NCBI GenBank assembly: GCA_937996625.1
Contig: CALKVA010000008.1
Location: forward strand, 1-64,000
Direction of reading: 5' to 3'
DNA from: UBA5951 sp009936885
Lineage (GTDB): Bacteria; Pseudomonadota; Alphaproteobacteria; Puniceispirillales; Puniceispirillaceae
Length of the DNA stretch: 64,000 bases
A model generated the notes under the pieces. That model ran no database searches. It was not told the origin of the DNA and saw nothing but the letters and a program-made list of their open reading frames with translations. The stretch's first letter is position 1; each line of letters starts with the position of its first letter. Shown here in pieces: positions 52,881 through 61,984 of the stretch. Both the position numbers and the translations under genes were made by a program.

Positions 52881-53750
52881 TCACTTCTGCAATAATTCTT
52901 TTAATTGTGGGTAGATAAGCATAAAATCTTCATGCTCATATGTTGGGTCAAGCATATCAAGTAGCCGCAAGCTATGGCTAAGAAAGGTTTGTTCCCCATT
53001 AGTTTGCAACAACTTTTCTAATAGCCCCAAATCTTTTTTAAGGTTGGAGGGTGTTGATTTACCATCAAATGTTCCTGATAAAATATGGTCTGGAAAACGC
53101 CTTTCTGAAATATAGCTTCGTGCGTTAGAGCAATTAAACACATCAATCATTTGACCTAAATCAAGGCCTTGCTTCTCGCCCTTGATACAAATTTCACTTA
53201 ACAGCAAAAAATTTCCGTGGCAAACAGCATTATGGAAAAGCTTCATTAACTGACCTTTACCTGCTCCCCCGATGTGAAAAATCTTATTTGAAAAAGAATT
53301 TAATATAGGCGTATTTTTTTCTAAAATATCAGCATCACCGCCAACCATCAATGTTAGCGTTCCAGCGGCTGCTCCCTTAGCTCCACCGGACATAGCTGCG
53401 TCTAACTGATTTACCCCAATTTCTTGCAGCAATTTTTCTGCTCGATTTTCTGTCACACGAGGGTCAGAACTTGTAAGGTCAACTATTGTTGCACCATGTT
53501 TTGGCGAGTCCAATGATAAAATGTTCCCTATCTGAATAGAGGATTGCACACACATTAAAACCAAATCACATTCTGTAACTATTTTGGTTGCTGAAGATTT
53601 TTTAATTAAAGGGTTTTTGGCTGTTAATTCTAATTTATAAGTATCAGTATCATAAACAAGTGATGATAAACCCGCCCTTGAAATACTTGCCGCGATGCCA
53701 CTACCCATTGCACCAAGACCAATTAGTCCAATATTAGGTTGAGTCATCAT
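52881..53750 (-). CDS. 3-hydroxyisobutyrate dehydrogenase-family NAD(P)-dependent oxidoreductase
   Basis: Beta-hydroxyacid dehydrogenase of about 289 residues. The Rossmann loop IGLIGLGAMGSGIA starts near residue 6, the substrate motif reads DAAMSGGAKGAAAGTLTLMVGG (PV replaced by AM), and the catalytic lysine lies in GKGQLMKLFHNA. Start is taken as ATG 53750 (MMTQPN) rather than the GTG at 53759. It follows dppC-like by about 65 bases on the same strand, at the end of the reverse catabolic run, so it may oxidise or reduce a product of the imported substrate. Confidence 0.85.
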   Translation of the reverse strand: MMTQPNIGLIGLGAMGSGIAASISRAGLSSLVYDTDTYKLELTAKNPLIKKSSATKIVTECDLVLMCVQSSIQIGNILSLDSPKHGATIVDLTSSDPRVTENRAEKLLQEIGVNQLDAAMSGGAKGAAAGTLTLMVGGDADILEKNTPILNSFSNKIFHIGGAGKGQLMKLFHNAVCHGNFLLLSEICIKGEKQGLDLGQMIDVFNCSNARSYISERRFPDHILSGTFDGKSTPSNLKKDLGLLEKLLQTNGEQTFLSHSLRLLDMLDPTYEHEDFMLIYPQLKELLQK

Positions 53751-53815
53751 AAGCACCACTAATTCAAGTTACCACTCTTTGTATAGAACTGTTACCGTTT
53801 TAACAATTTTATTAG

Positions 53816-54730
53816 CTATAGTTTCAATTTAGGATCAAGCCAATCACGAAGACTGTCACCAAATAGATTGAATGAAAACACTGCTATACTCACAGCAAGA
53901 CCAGGGTAAATAATCATCCAAGGCGCTGTTCTATAATAATCAGCATTCACCCCAGATAACATTAGCCCCCATGACGGTGTTGGTTCAACCACACCAAGTC
54001 CTAAATATGATAAACTTGCCTCAAGCAAGATTGCCTGACCGATAAATGCCGTCATCATAATTAGGAAAGGTGCGGTCACATTAGGTAATATATGCCTGAA
54101 AATAATGCGTCTTGAACTAAATCCATTTGCCCTTGCCGCATCCACATAAGGAAGTGTTACCACTGCCAGAGCTTGCGAGCGAATAACACGCGCTGTTTTA
54201 GGAATAAATGGAATGGCTATCGCAATAATAACATTAATGTCTATCCCAGCAACAACCGTTTTTGGGAATATTGCTATAACGATAATCGCTAAGATAATTA
54301 TCGGGAATGAAAGCATGAGATCTATAAATCGCTGAACCAACAAATCTATTTTACCGCCAAAGAAAGCAGAGCTTGTTCCTATAATCGCCCCTATCGAGCA
54401 CCCAAATAATGCTGAGAGGAAGCCAATCGATAAAGCTGTTCTTGCGCCATGAATTAGCCGAGATAAGATATCGCGGCCAAATGCATCTGCACCCAGCAAA
54501 TGAGCGATTGAAGGCGCCCCGCCACCAAAAGCAGGGGATGCCTCGAAATCAACATCTTCTGGATTATAAGGAGATACCTGCTGAGCAAAAATAGCCGCAA
54601 GCATCATAATCACAATCATGATAATCCCAATGCTTCCTAGCGGTTGCTGGCGAACAAAATCCCAAACGCTCCGGCGTGCGGGTTTTGTATAAGCTTGGTC
54701 TGCAGTTGTGTTAGTGGTTGGAGTACTCAT
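53816..54730 (-). CDS. Peptide-type ABC transporter permease (DppC-like)
   Basis: Second inner-membrane permease of the peptide/nickel/opine-type importer, 304 residues, six helices. The N-terminal OppC_N-like segment (WDFVRQQPLGSIGI) and LLGADAFGRDILSRLIHGARTAL are typical, and the coupling-helix motif YVDAARANGFSSRRIIFRHILPNVTAP contacts the ATPase. It overlaps the DppB-like gene by four bases. Substrate range is set by the binding protein; family members carry peptides, heme, nickel, glutathione or opines. Confidence 0.93.
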   Translation of the reverse strand: MSTPTTNTTADQAYTKPARRSVWDFVRQQPLGSIGIIMIVIMMLAAIFAQQVSPYNPEDVDFEASPAFGGGAPSIAHLLGADAFGRDILSRLIHGARTALSIGFLSALFGCSIGAIIGTSSAFFGGKIDLLVQRFIDLMLSFPIIILAIIVIAIFPKTVVAGIDINVIIAIAIPFIPKTARVIRSQALAVVTLPYVDAARANGFSSRRIIFRHILPNVTAPFLIMMTAFIGQAILLEASLSYLGLGVVEPTPSWGLMLSGVNADYYRTAPWMIIYPGLAVSIAVFSFNLFGDSLRDWLDPKLKL

Positions 54731-55683
54731 TTTTGATACCTTATTCTTGGATCTAGCGCGGCATATAGCAGGTCAACAATTAAGTTGATTAAAACGAAAC
54801 CAGTAGCAACCGTTAATACCAGCCCTTGTAATAGGTTTAGATCATTTCTAACAACACTATCTACGAAAAGCTTACCTATACCGTTCAGGTTAAATACAGA
54901 CTCAGTAACTACAAGACCCCCTAGTAAGAACGCGAACTCCAACCCAATAACCGTGACAGTTGGTAGAAGCGCGTTTCGCATTCCATGCTTTACGATAACA
55001 ATCCGCTCAAACACACCTTTTGCTCTTGCTGTCCTGATATAATCTTCTGACAACACCTCTAATATTGAAGAGCGAAGCATTCTTGCCGTAACCGATGAGT
55101 AGCGATAACCAACTGATAATGCTGGCCATATAAGCTGATATAGGTTGGTTAGAGGGTCTTCTAATAATCCAACGGTACCTAGGGGCGGTAATTTTCCAAC
55201 GGTTGCCAGCAACATCATAATGATTAGCATACCAAGCCAGAATGAGGGCACAGCTATCCCGCCAATCGTTAATAATCGTATGACATAGTCTAATATCGAA
55301 CCTCTGAATAACGCTGATAACGTACCCAACGGAAACGCTATTAACACCGCCAAAACGGTCGATAATACGGCTAATTCAAATGACAATCCAATTCGCGCCG
55401 CTATTTCAGAAGAAACATTATTTTCTGTCCAGAGCGAAATTCCCAAATCACCTTGAGGAAGTCCAATCATATATTTATAGAATTGAACCATAATAGGGTC
55501 ATTCAGGCCAAGACGCTCTTTCTCACGCATGATTTCTTCTTCAGAAACCATGCCACCCTCTGCTGTTAGTTTAATTTCGACAATATCGCCAGGAACAACC
55601 CGCAAAACGAAAAAAACAAGAACAGCAACCGCAATTAGAGTTGGTATCGTTAATAAAATTCTTCTTATTGCATAACTAAGCAT
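54727..55683 (-). CDS. Peptide-type ABC transporter permease (DppB-like)
   Basis: First permease of the same importer, 318 residues with six helices. Conserved features are the start MLSYAIRRILLTIPTL, VPSFWLGMLII, and the coupling-helix YIRTARAKGVFERIVIVKHGMRNAL. The periplasmic insert of about residues 30-95 is normal for DppB types. It overlaps the tandem ATPase gene by eight bases and the DppC-like gene by four, a tightly coupled operon. Confidence 0.94.
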   Translation of the reverse strand: MLSYAIRRILLTIPTLIAVAVLVFFVLRVVPGDIVEIKLTAEGGMVSEEEIMREKERLGLNDPIMVQFYKYMIGLPQGDLGISLWTENNVSSEIAARIGLSFELAVLSTVLAVLIAFPLGTLSALFRGSILDYVIRLLTIGGIAVPSFWLGMLIIMMLLATVGKLPPLGTVGLLEDPLTNLYQLIWPALSVGYRYSSVTARMLRSSILEVLSEDYIRTARAKGVFERIVIVKHGMRNALLPTVTVIGLEFAFLLGGLVVTESVFNLNGIGKLFVDSVVRNDLNLLQGLVLTVATGFVLINLIVDLLYAALDPRIRYQK

Positions 55684-57718
55684 TTTCTAACTCATCTAAT
55701 TTAATACAAGCTGCTTGATGTTCATTTCCACATTCTTGTAGCTGAGGCATTTCAGCTCTACAGGCGTCAGTGACAAAATTGCATCTTGAAGAAAAAACAC
55801 AGCCCTTTGGCGGATTAAGAGGAGAGGGTAATTCGCCTTTTAAAACAATTTTCACTCTATTTCTCTCAATCTGTGGATCTGGTATTGGTGCGGCATCCAT
55901 TAATGCTCTGGTGTAGGGATGTCTTGGGTTACTATATAAATCATCACCCTCGCCAAATTCCATAATTTTACCAAGATACATCACAATAACCTTATGCGAG
56001 ATATGCTTAACCACCGCAAGATCATGCGCAATAAACAAGTAAGCAATGCCAAGTTCACGTTGCAAATCTTCCAGCAAATTGATTATCTGTGCCTGCACAG
56101 ATACGTCCAAAGCTGACACTGGCTCGTCACAAATGATTAATTTAGGCTCCATTGATAAGGCTCTTGCAATACCAACCCTTTGACGTTGCCCGCCTGATAA
56201 CTCATGTGGGTAGCGCTCTCTCATGTAAGGGTACAAGCCAACCTTCAATAACAGGTCGGAAATCTTTTCCTCCCTTTCTTGAGGGTCAAGCACAATATTA
56301 TGCACCTTTAATGGCTCCTCCAAAATTTCTCCAATAGTCATCCTTGGGTTTAATGAGGAGAAGGGGTCTTGGAAAATCACCTGCATATCTTGTCTTACAA
56401 GCGCAACAGAATTTGAATTCAAATCAACATCATTGAATTGCATTTTTCCGCCAGTTGCCTTATTCAGATGCAATATAGCTCTTCCAACAGATGTTTTACC
56501 ACATCCAGATTCGCCTACTAATCCAACAGTTTGCCCAGGATAAACCTCAAATGATACGCCATCAACAGCCTTCACCGTGCCTGAAGTATTAGATAACCAA
56601 CCGCTTCTGAAGGACACAGAGAAATACTGCTCAAGCCCATCAACAACCAGCAATGGATTTTCTTTATTAATTTCAGCACTACTATGGGTGCTGGTTTCAG
56701 CTAGGTAAATGGTACTACCATCTTTGCTTGCTTTATCTGTAAAGAAACAAGCAGCCAAATGATCTTCCTTACCGTGCTGAGTTTCTAACACTGGCACATT
56801 GTCGCACGCATCCCCCGCTAGCGGACATCTTGGCTTAAAGCGACATCCTACCGGCGGTGACATTAAGTTTGGCGGCAATCCGTCAATAGTTGCAAGTCGA
56901 CCGCCCCTTGGTTTATCCATCCGAGGCACTGAGCGAAGAAGCCCAATTGTATATGGGTGAGACGGCTTTTCAAAAATCTGGTTTGCATCGCCTTGCTCTA
57001 CAATACGAGCAGCGTACATAACATTTACTCTATCAGCATAAGCAGCAACAACACCTAGATTATGTGTGATCATAATTACCGCTACGCCAAGACGGCTACT
57101 AATATCCTTCAGTAATTCAAGAATTTGCGCTTGAATTGTAACATCTAACGCGGTTGTTGGTTCATCCGCTATAATCAAATCAGGCTCACAAGCAAGACCG
57201 ATAGCAATCATCACCCTCTGCCTCATACCACCAGAAAACTGGTGTGGGTACTGGGTTAATCTTTTCTCTGGTTCAGGTATTCCAACCATTCCAAGAAGTT
57301 CAATTGCACGTGCATTAGCTTCCTTCTCACTCATCTCTAAATGAGTTAAAAGCGGCTCTGTTAGCTGATCCCCGATTGTAAGAACCGGATTTAAACTGGT
57401 CATTGGTTCCTGAAATATCATAGAGATACGGCGACCCCTAAGTTTTCTCATTTCACTTTCAGTCACTTTAGAGATATCAACGCCGTCAAATTTAATGTGG
57501 TCAGCGGATATGTCGGCAATACGAGGAAGCAATCTCATCAACGATAGTGCAGTCACTGACTTTCCGCAGCCAGATTCGCCCACTATTGCTAAAAACTCGC
57601 CTTTTCCTACTTGAAAACTGATATTATCAACAGCTCTCACGGTACCATTTTTTAATTTGAACTCCACGTTTAAGTTCTTAACATCAAGAAGTACGTTCTT
57701 ATCATCAATATTTGACAC
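55676..57718 (-). CDS. Peptide-type ABC transporter tandem ATP-binding protein (DppD-DppF fusion)
   Basis: Cytoplasmic protein of 680 residues with two complete nucleotide-binding domains, the equivalent of DppD and DppF in one chain. First domain: Walker A GESGCGKSVTAL near residue 44, signature FSGGMRQRVMIAIG, Walker B IADEPTTALD. Second domain: Walker A GESGCGKTSVG near residue 407, signature LSGGQRQRVGIARA, Walker B ICDEPVSALD. Each is followed by an Oligo_HPY segment with four cysteines (about 295-330 and 640-675), the candidate Fe-S or metal site of this family. The fusion is common in alphaproteobacteria. Confidence 0.95.
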   Translation of the reverse strand: MSNIDDKNVLLDVKNLNVEFKLKNGTVRAVDNISFQVGKGEFLAIVGESGCGKSVTALSLMRLLPRIADISADHIKFDGVDISKVTESEMRKLRGRRISMIFQEPMTSLNPVLTIGDQLTEPLLTHLEMSEKEANARAIELLGMVGIPEPEKRLTQYPHQFSGGMRQRVMIAIGLACEPDLIIADEPTTALDVTIQAQILELLKDISSRLGVAVIMITHNLGVVAAYADRVNVMYAARIVEQGDANQIFEKPSHPYTIGLLRSVPRMDKPRGGRLATIDGLPPNLMSPPVGCRFKPRCPLAGDACDNVPVLETQHGKEDHLAACFFTDKASKDGSTIYLAETSTHSSAEINKENPLLVVDGLEQYFSVSFRSGWLSNTSGTVKAVDGVSFEVYPGQTVGLVGESGCGKTSVGRAILHLNKATGGKMQFNDVDLNSNSVALVRQDMQVIFQDPFSSLNPRMTIGEILEEPLKVHNIVLDPQEREEKISDLLLKVGLYPYMRERYPHELSGGQRQRVGIARALSMEPKLIICDEPVSALDVSVQAQIINLLEDLQRELGIAYLFIAHDLAVVKHISHKVIVMYLGKIMEFGEGDDLYSNPRHPYTRALMDAAPIPDPQIERNRVKIVLKGELPSPLNPPKGCVFSSRCNFVTDACRAEMPQLQECGNEHQAACIKLDELENA

Positions 57719-57749
57719 GGTAAAAACCTTCGCAAGTATGAAATAAATA

Positions 57750-57774
57750 GAGCGCGTCAGTAATTGACGCGCTC
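57750..57774 (-). terminator. Hairpin between the binding-protein gene and the tandem ATPase gene
   Basis: A perfect 10-bp GC-rich stem (GAGCGCGTCA with TGACGCGCTC) and a five-base loop lies 15 bases after the binding-protein stop. On the minus strand it is followed by a T-rich but not pure tract (TATTTATTT). It may attenuate transcription, or stabilise the upstream mRNA, lowering ATPase and permease output relative to binding protein. Confidence 0.72.
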
Positions 57775-57789
57775 ACTTGTATTGTTATT

Positions 57790-59376
57790 TTAGTTTTCTA
57801 AATAGACACCACGGTAGGTGTTATTCAGAATGTGTGAGAATGCAATGGTAAAGCCTTTAACGCTTTTATGCATTGGAACCACACGGTCTGTGTAAGTCAC
57901 AGGAAGCACATAAGCATCTTCAAGTGCTTTTTTCTCAAAAGCATGAACAAGTGCTTTACGCTTTTCAAAGTCTGTTTCACCTTTTTGTGCGTCAAACAAC
58001 TCATCTAGTTCTCTGTCAATGTAGTTACTGTAGTTAGAACCAGTTTTATCATCTGAGAGATACTTAAAGTGCATTAATGTTGGATCCGGCAAAAATGAAG
58101 GAGCCCAGTCTATCGTTGCATCAAATCCACCTTCTTTTCTGATTTGAACAAACTTAGATGTTGGGTTTGTTATCATATTTGGATTCATGCCACATTTCTT
58201 CCACTCTGACATCAACCAAATTGCAATATGGTCGTATGGGTGAGAAACAGCTCTGTTACTATATGTAAACTCAAGGCCTTCAAAACCTGCCTCTTTAAGA
58301 AGTCTCATACCCTCCGCTCTATTTGCTTCTGCATCAGGACCATAGCCTACAAGGTCAAACAATTCTTCGTCTGGGAGTGCAAATTTTGTATCATAAAGCA
58401 AGAATCCTGAAGGTCTTGGAGCAACAAATGTAATTTTTGCTAGCTTTGGAAGACCGCCATGCCTGTCGATACATAGGTTCATCGCTTGGCGAACGCGCTT
58501 ATCTTTAAATGCCTCAAACTCACTGTTAAGAGAAACAACCCATGCAGTCATTAGCTGTTTTTCCTGGAAAGTGATATCATCACCCATTTGCTCTGTTAGA
58601 GACTTTCTTTCTGGTGGAGCAACTCCGCGCCACTCAGCCATGATTTGACCTCCAACCATCGGCTCTACGATGCCTTTAATACGATAACCAACAGTACCGT
58701 CAAGGCAGTTATCACCATGATGGAAATCATCATAACGAACCGCTTTATAAGCTTCGCCTTTTACGTGCTCATCAAGCATATAAGGACCAGTACCATTAAC
58801 ATTTTTAACTGGGAATGCTGGGTCAGCTGCTAAGTCTTTTGCAGAATAAATAGCGTTAAACGGGGATGCAAATCCATCCATCATAAACGCGTCTGCTGAG
58901 CTGAGTTTGAAAATCACTGTGTGATCATCAGGTGTCTCAATTTCTGAAATACTTGCAAATAATGCTTTTCTTACAGATGTAACACCTTCTGGTGGATTTC
59001 TCATACGGTCATAGCTTGCCTTAACATCAGCTGATGTAAAAGGAGTTCCATCATGGAACTTAACACCTTTATGCAAGTTAAATGTATAAGACAGCCCATC
59101 GTCAGCCATTGACCAACTCTCAGCTAAATCCCCTTCTAACTTTGGAAAGTTTTTCCAGTCAAATGTTAGAAGAGTTGAATAGTGTTGTGCTACGAAGTGC
59201 ATAACTGCGTATGAATTTGTAGCGTGCATATCGTAACTTGGTGGCTCTGCCTTGACACCGTATTTGAGCGTGCCGCCTTGTACAGGACAAGACGCATGAC
59301 TCCCTGCAAAAGCAGAAGTTGATACTGCACATACAGCCGCAACTGTAATAAGGGCAGACCTGATTGATAATCGCAT
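57790..59376 (-). CDS. Peptide-type ABC transporter substrate-binding protein (SBP_bac_5)
   Basis: Periplasmic binding protein of the peptide/nickel/opine family, 528 residues. A signal peptide covers about residues 1-24 (STSAFA-GSH). The mature N-terminus GGTLKYGVKAEPPSYD, the conserved LAESWSMADDGLSYTFNLHKGVKFHDG segment and KDKRVRQAMNLCIDR are diagnostic. AGGAGG before the ATG at 59376 is one of the strongest ribosome sites in the window. A hairpin follows the stop. The binding pocket cannot be read for ligand; peptides, opines or oligosaccharide-like compounds are all possible. Confidence 0.94.
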   Translation of the reverse strand: MRLSIRSALITVAAVCAVSTSAFAGSHASCPVQGGTLKYGVKAEPPSYDMHATNSYAVMHFVAQHYSTLLTFDWKNFPKLEGDLAESWSMADDGLSYTFNLHKGVKFHDGTPFTSADVKASYDRMRNPPEGVTSVRKALFASISEIETPDDHTVIFKLSSADAFMMDGFASPFNAIYSAKDLAADPAFPVKNVNGTGPYMLDEHVKGEAYKAVRYDDFHHGDNCLDGTVGYRIKGIVEPMVGGQIMAEWRGVAPPERKSLTEQMGDDITFQEKQLMTAWVVSLNSEFEAFKDKRVRQAMNLCIDRHGGLPKLAKITFVAPRPSGFLLYDTKFALPDEELFDLVGYGPDAEANRAEGMRLLKEAGFEGLEFTYSNRAVSHPYDHIAIWLMSEWKKCGMNPNMITNPTSKFVQIRKEGGFDATIDWAPSFLPDPTLMHFKYLSDDKTGSNYSNYIDRELDELFDAQKGETDFEKRKALVHAFEKKALEDAYVLPVTYTDRVVPMHKSVKGFTIAFSHILNNTYRGVYLEN

Positions 59377-59529
59377 TATTTTCCTCCTGTTGAATTTTTT
59401 CGATATTCAATACGGTATAGAAACACGATAAAAATAGGAATTCAATCTATTAATGCCGTTATTTTCGATTATTCCACTAGTAATCCAGATTGTGAAATAG
59501 AATCAAAATTTTTGTGAGTGTATGCTGCT

Positions 59530-60645
59530 TTAGCTAACCAAAAAAGGTGTTAATTTTTTCATCTCTATTTCTGTGCCCAATCCGATTCCCTGTGGCCCAA
59601 TAACGCGGCCTTGTTCTATTGCCAAACTATTAGTAACCGGATCCGTTTCAAGATATTGATTAGTAACACTCACATCCCAGTTTATATTAGGAACAAGACA
59701 AGCCAGAACAGCAACGGCACTGCTACTAATACTTGTTTCTGCTACCTTTCCGGCAAGATTGATATTTAGCCCCAAAGAATGTGCGTGTCTTGCAGCATCC
59801 AATACAGCTAGCATTCCGCCAAGCTTAATTGTCTTAAGACTGCATCCTTTAACCGCTGAAGCCAAAACTAGCTCTGATATATCAGACTGGCTATGAACCC
59901 CTTCATCTGCCGCCAATGGAACAGAGCTTACAGATGCAACATCCCTAATTAAGCTAACATCATAGGCAGGGACAGGTTGCTCGAAAAAATCAATACCATA
60001 TTCTTTTGCTGATTTTGCAAACTCAGCTGCTTGCAAGGGCTCATAACCTTCATTTGCATCAGCCGAAATAAAGGCGCCACTACCTAGCACTTTTCTAATA
60101 GCAGAGCACCTCATTAAATCTTGCTCTGCCGAGAGCGAGCCTACCTTGACTTTGAATGCCTCAAATCCTTCATGTTGCTTAGCCTTTGCACGGTCTATTT
60201 CTTCATCTAAAGTGCCTCCCGCAATCATAGTGAGGGCTCGCGCTGATTGTCGTTTTGCACCGCCAAGTAACTCAATGAGAGAGCAATTATTGGAGCGGGC
60301 AAACAGATCAAGCATCGCCATTTCAATTGCAGATATAGCACCATCATTTCCATATAAAGGGGTTTCAATTAATGTTTTGATATCCTGCAGACTGGTAATT
60401 GAAGCACCGACTAATCTTGATTTAAGAAACTCTGCCGCAGCTACCATACCTTGCACAAATTCGCCTGTCATTGTTGGTGCTGATGATGCCTCACCCCAGC
60501 CAGATATAGCATTATTACCAGTAACATGAATGATGATATTATCCGCTGATTTGACAGTAACACCTGCCATTTTTACAGGTGCTTTTAAGGGCATAGATAC
60601 TGAATATATTTGAATATCTTCTATTTTTACATGTAAATAAGTCAT
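59530..60645 (-). CDS. Enolase-superfamily enzyme, muconate-lactonising/dipeptide-epimerase type
   Basis: Enolase-superfamily enzyme with the N-terminal capping domain (about 1-130) and a C-terminal barrel. Catalytic residues of the muconate lactonising subgroup are visible: KVKVG (the KxK pair, near residue 168), SADANEGY and FFEQPVPAYD and AADEGV for metal ligands Asp, Glu, Asp/Glu, and TIKLGG near residue 273 for the second lysine. Members include cycloisomerases, o-succinylbenzoate synthase and dipeptide epimerases. Being next to a peptide-type importer makes a peptide- or acid-processing role plausible, but nothing fixes it. It starts seven bases after the CoA-transferase gene. Confidence 0.85.
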   Translation of the reverse strand: MTYLHVKIEDIQIYSVSMPLKAPVKMAGVTVKSADNIIIHVTGNNAISGWGEASSAPTMTGEFVQGMVAAAEFLKSRLVGASITSLQDIKTLIETPLYGNDGAISAIEMAMLDLFARSNNCSLIELLGGAKRQSARALTMIAGGTLDEEIDRAKAKQHEGFEAFKVKVGSLSAEQDLMRCSAIRKVLGSGAFISADANEGYEPLQAAEFAKSAKEYGIDFFEQPVPAYDVSLIRDVASVSSVPLAADEGVHSQSDISELVLASAVKGCSLKTIKLGGMLAVLDAARHAHSLGLNINLAGKVAETSISSSAVAVLACLVPNINWDVSVTNQYLETDPVTNSLAIEQGRVIGPQGIGLGTEIEMKKLTPFLVS

Positions 60646-60651
60646 TAAATA

Positions 60652-61848
60652 TTAGGGTTCCTGATTTGTTAGTTCGTTGATCTCAGCCTGTGTCATACCT
60701 AATAATCCTTCCAGGATTTCGGTGTTATGCTGACCTAATAATGGGGGCGGCGAATTCTCGCAACGTCCTCTTACATCATCAATCGTAATGGGCAAGCCAA
60801 GAGATTTAACAAGCCCAGCAGTTGAATGCTGCATTTCAACAACCATTCCGTTTTCAATTGTTTGTGGATGTGTTAGCGATTGTGAAACCGTACGCACCAC
60901 CGCAACTGGAATACCGCTATCTTTTAGCGCATTGTACCAATAATTCGCGCTATTATCAGACAAGGCTATTTCAATTAGCCGTTCAATCTCGTCTCTATTT
61001 TCTACCCTGCCTGCATTTTTAGCGAACCGGCTATCGCCAATCCATTCCTGATGCCCAACACATTCTGCGAACTGTTTGAATTGCCCATCATTTCCAACTG
61101 AAATAACAAGGCTCCCCTCACCACATTTAAAAAGATTATAAGGCACTATATTGGGGTGGCCATTTCCATAACGCCTTGCTTCAGCTTCTGAAACAAGAAA
61201 ATTTGAAGCAACATTTGCTAACAAAAATACCCCTGTATTGTATAAATTAACATCCACGAACGAGCCTAAATTTGTTCTGTTACGTTTGTTTAATGCAGCT
61301 AGAATTCCGATCACCGCATTCATCCCTGTTGCGATATCAACAACTGCTACCCCCAGTTTCATGGGCGCTCCATCTGGCTCGCCAGTAATTGCCATCAAAC
61401 CAGATTCGGCCTGAAGCAGAAAATCATATCCTGGCATTCCCCCGTTCGGGCCTTTGGTGCCATAACCTGTTATCGAGCACCTGATAACTGTTTCAGCTTC
61501 TGTTTCAAACCAATCAGATGTAAGACCAAGCTTATCAAGAAGACCTGGTTTGAAATTATCAATTACAATATCACTTTTCTCAACTAGTTTTTTGAGTACC
61601 TGCAGACCAGCAGGAGATTTGAAATCGAGTGCCAAGCTTTTCTTATTGCGATTCACCCCCAGAAAATATGCTGCTTCTGTATCAGCAAATGGGGGGCCCC
61701 AATGCCGTGTATCATCGCCTCTGCCAGGATGTTCTACCTTTATCACTTCTGCGCCCATATCACCGAGCATTTGGGCACATAAAGGGCCTGCAAGAACGCG
61801 TGTTAGATCCAAAACCACAACGCCGTCAAGCGCATTACCACCAGCCAT
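60652..61848 (-). CDS. CaiB/BaiF family CoA transferase (class III)
   Basis: Class III CoA transferase of 398 residues moving CoA between acids by a covalent aspartyl mechanism. Family features are LDLTRVLAGPLCAQMLGDMGA near the N-terminus, KVEHPGRGDDTR, and the GYDFLLQAESGLMAITG region that contains the candidate nucleophilic Asp. Members use formate, oxalate, carnitine, mesaconate, itaconate or phenylacids as acceptor. It is adjacent to the enolase-superfamily gene (seven-base gap) and 136 bases after an enoyl-CoA hydratase gene, fitting activation of an imported acid to its CoA ester. Confidence 0.92.
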   Translation of the reverse strand: MAGGNALDGVVVLDLTRVLAGPLCAQMLGDMGAEVIKVEHPGRGDDTRHWGPPFADTEAAYFLGVNRNKKSLALDFKSPAGLQVLKKLVEKSDIVIDNFKPGLLDKLGLTSDWFETEAETVIRCSITGYGTKGPNGGMPGYDFLLQAESGLMAITGEPDGAPMKLGVAVVDIATGMNAVIGILAALNKRNRTNLGSFVDVNLYNTGVFLLANVASNFLVSEAEARRYGNGHPNIVPYNLFKCGEGSLVISVGNDGQFKQFAECVGHQEWIGDSRFAKNAGRVENRDEIERLIEIALSDNSANYWYNALKDSGIPVAVVRTVSQSLTHPQTIENGMVVEMQHSTAGLVKSLGLPITIDDVRGRCENSPPPLLGQHNTEILEGLLGMTQAEINELTNQEP

Positions 61849-61915
61849 AATCTCTCACCCATTATCACATAAGATAGCGGCCAGCCATTCACCAACCCAT
61901 ATCTAATTTCATCCT

Positions 61916-61921
61916 ATTATA
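61916..61921 (-). promoter_or_regulatory. Possible -10 element (TATAAT) for the CoA-transferase gene
   Basis: TATAAT on the minus strand lies 67 bases before the CoA-transferase ATG and just after a 10-bp hairpin. No good -35 can be named, so the call is weak. Confidence 0.25.
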
Positions 61922-61927
61922 CCACAA

Positions 61928-61959
61928 GCTTCAACCAAAAAAAATCCAATGGTTGAAGC
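61928..61959 (-). terminator. Inverted repeat after the enoyl-CoA hydratase gene, possible terminator
   Basis: GCTTCAACCA (61928-61937) and TGGTTGAAGC (61950-61959) form a perfect 10-bp stem with a 12-base loop 25 bases past the enoyl-CoA hydratase stop. Minus-strand DNA after it lacks a clean T tract, and the loop contains eight T instead. It could be a weak terminator or an operator for the next gene. Confidence 0.45.
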
Positions 61960-61984
61960 CCTTCTAATTTTTAAAAAAACCGCT

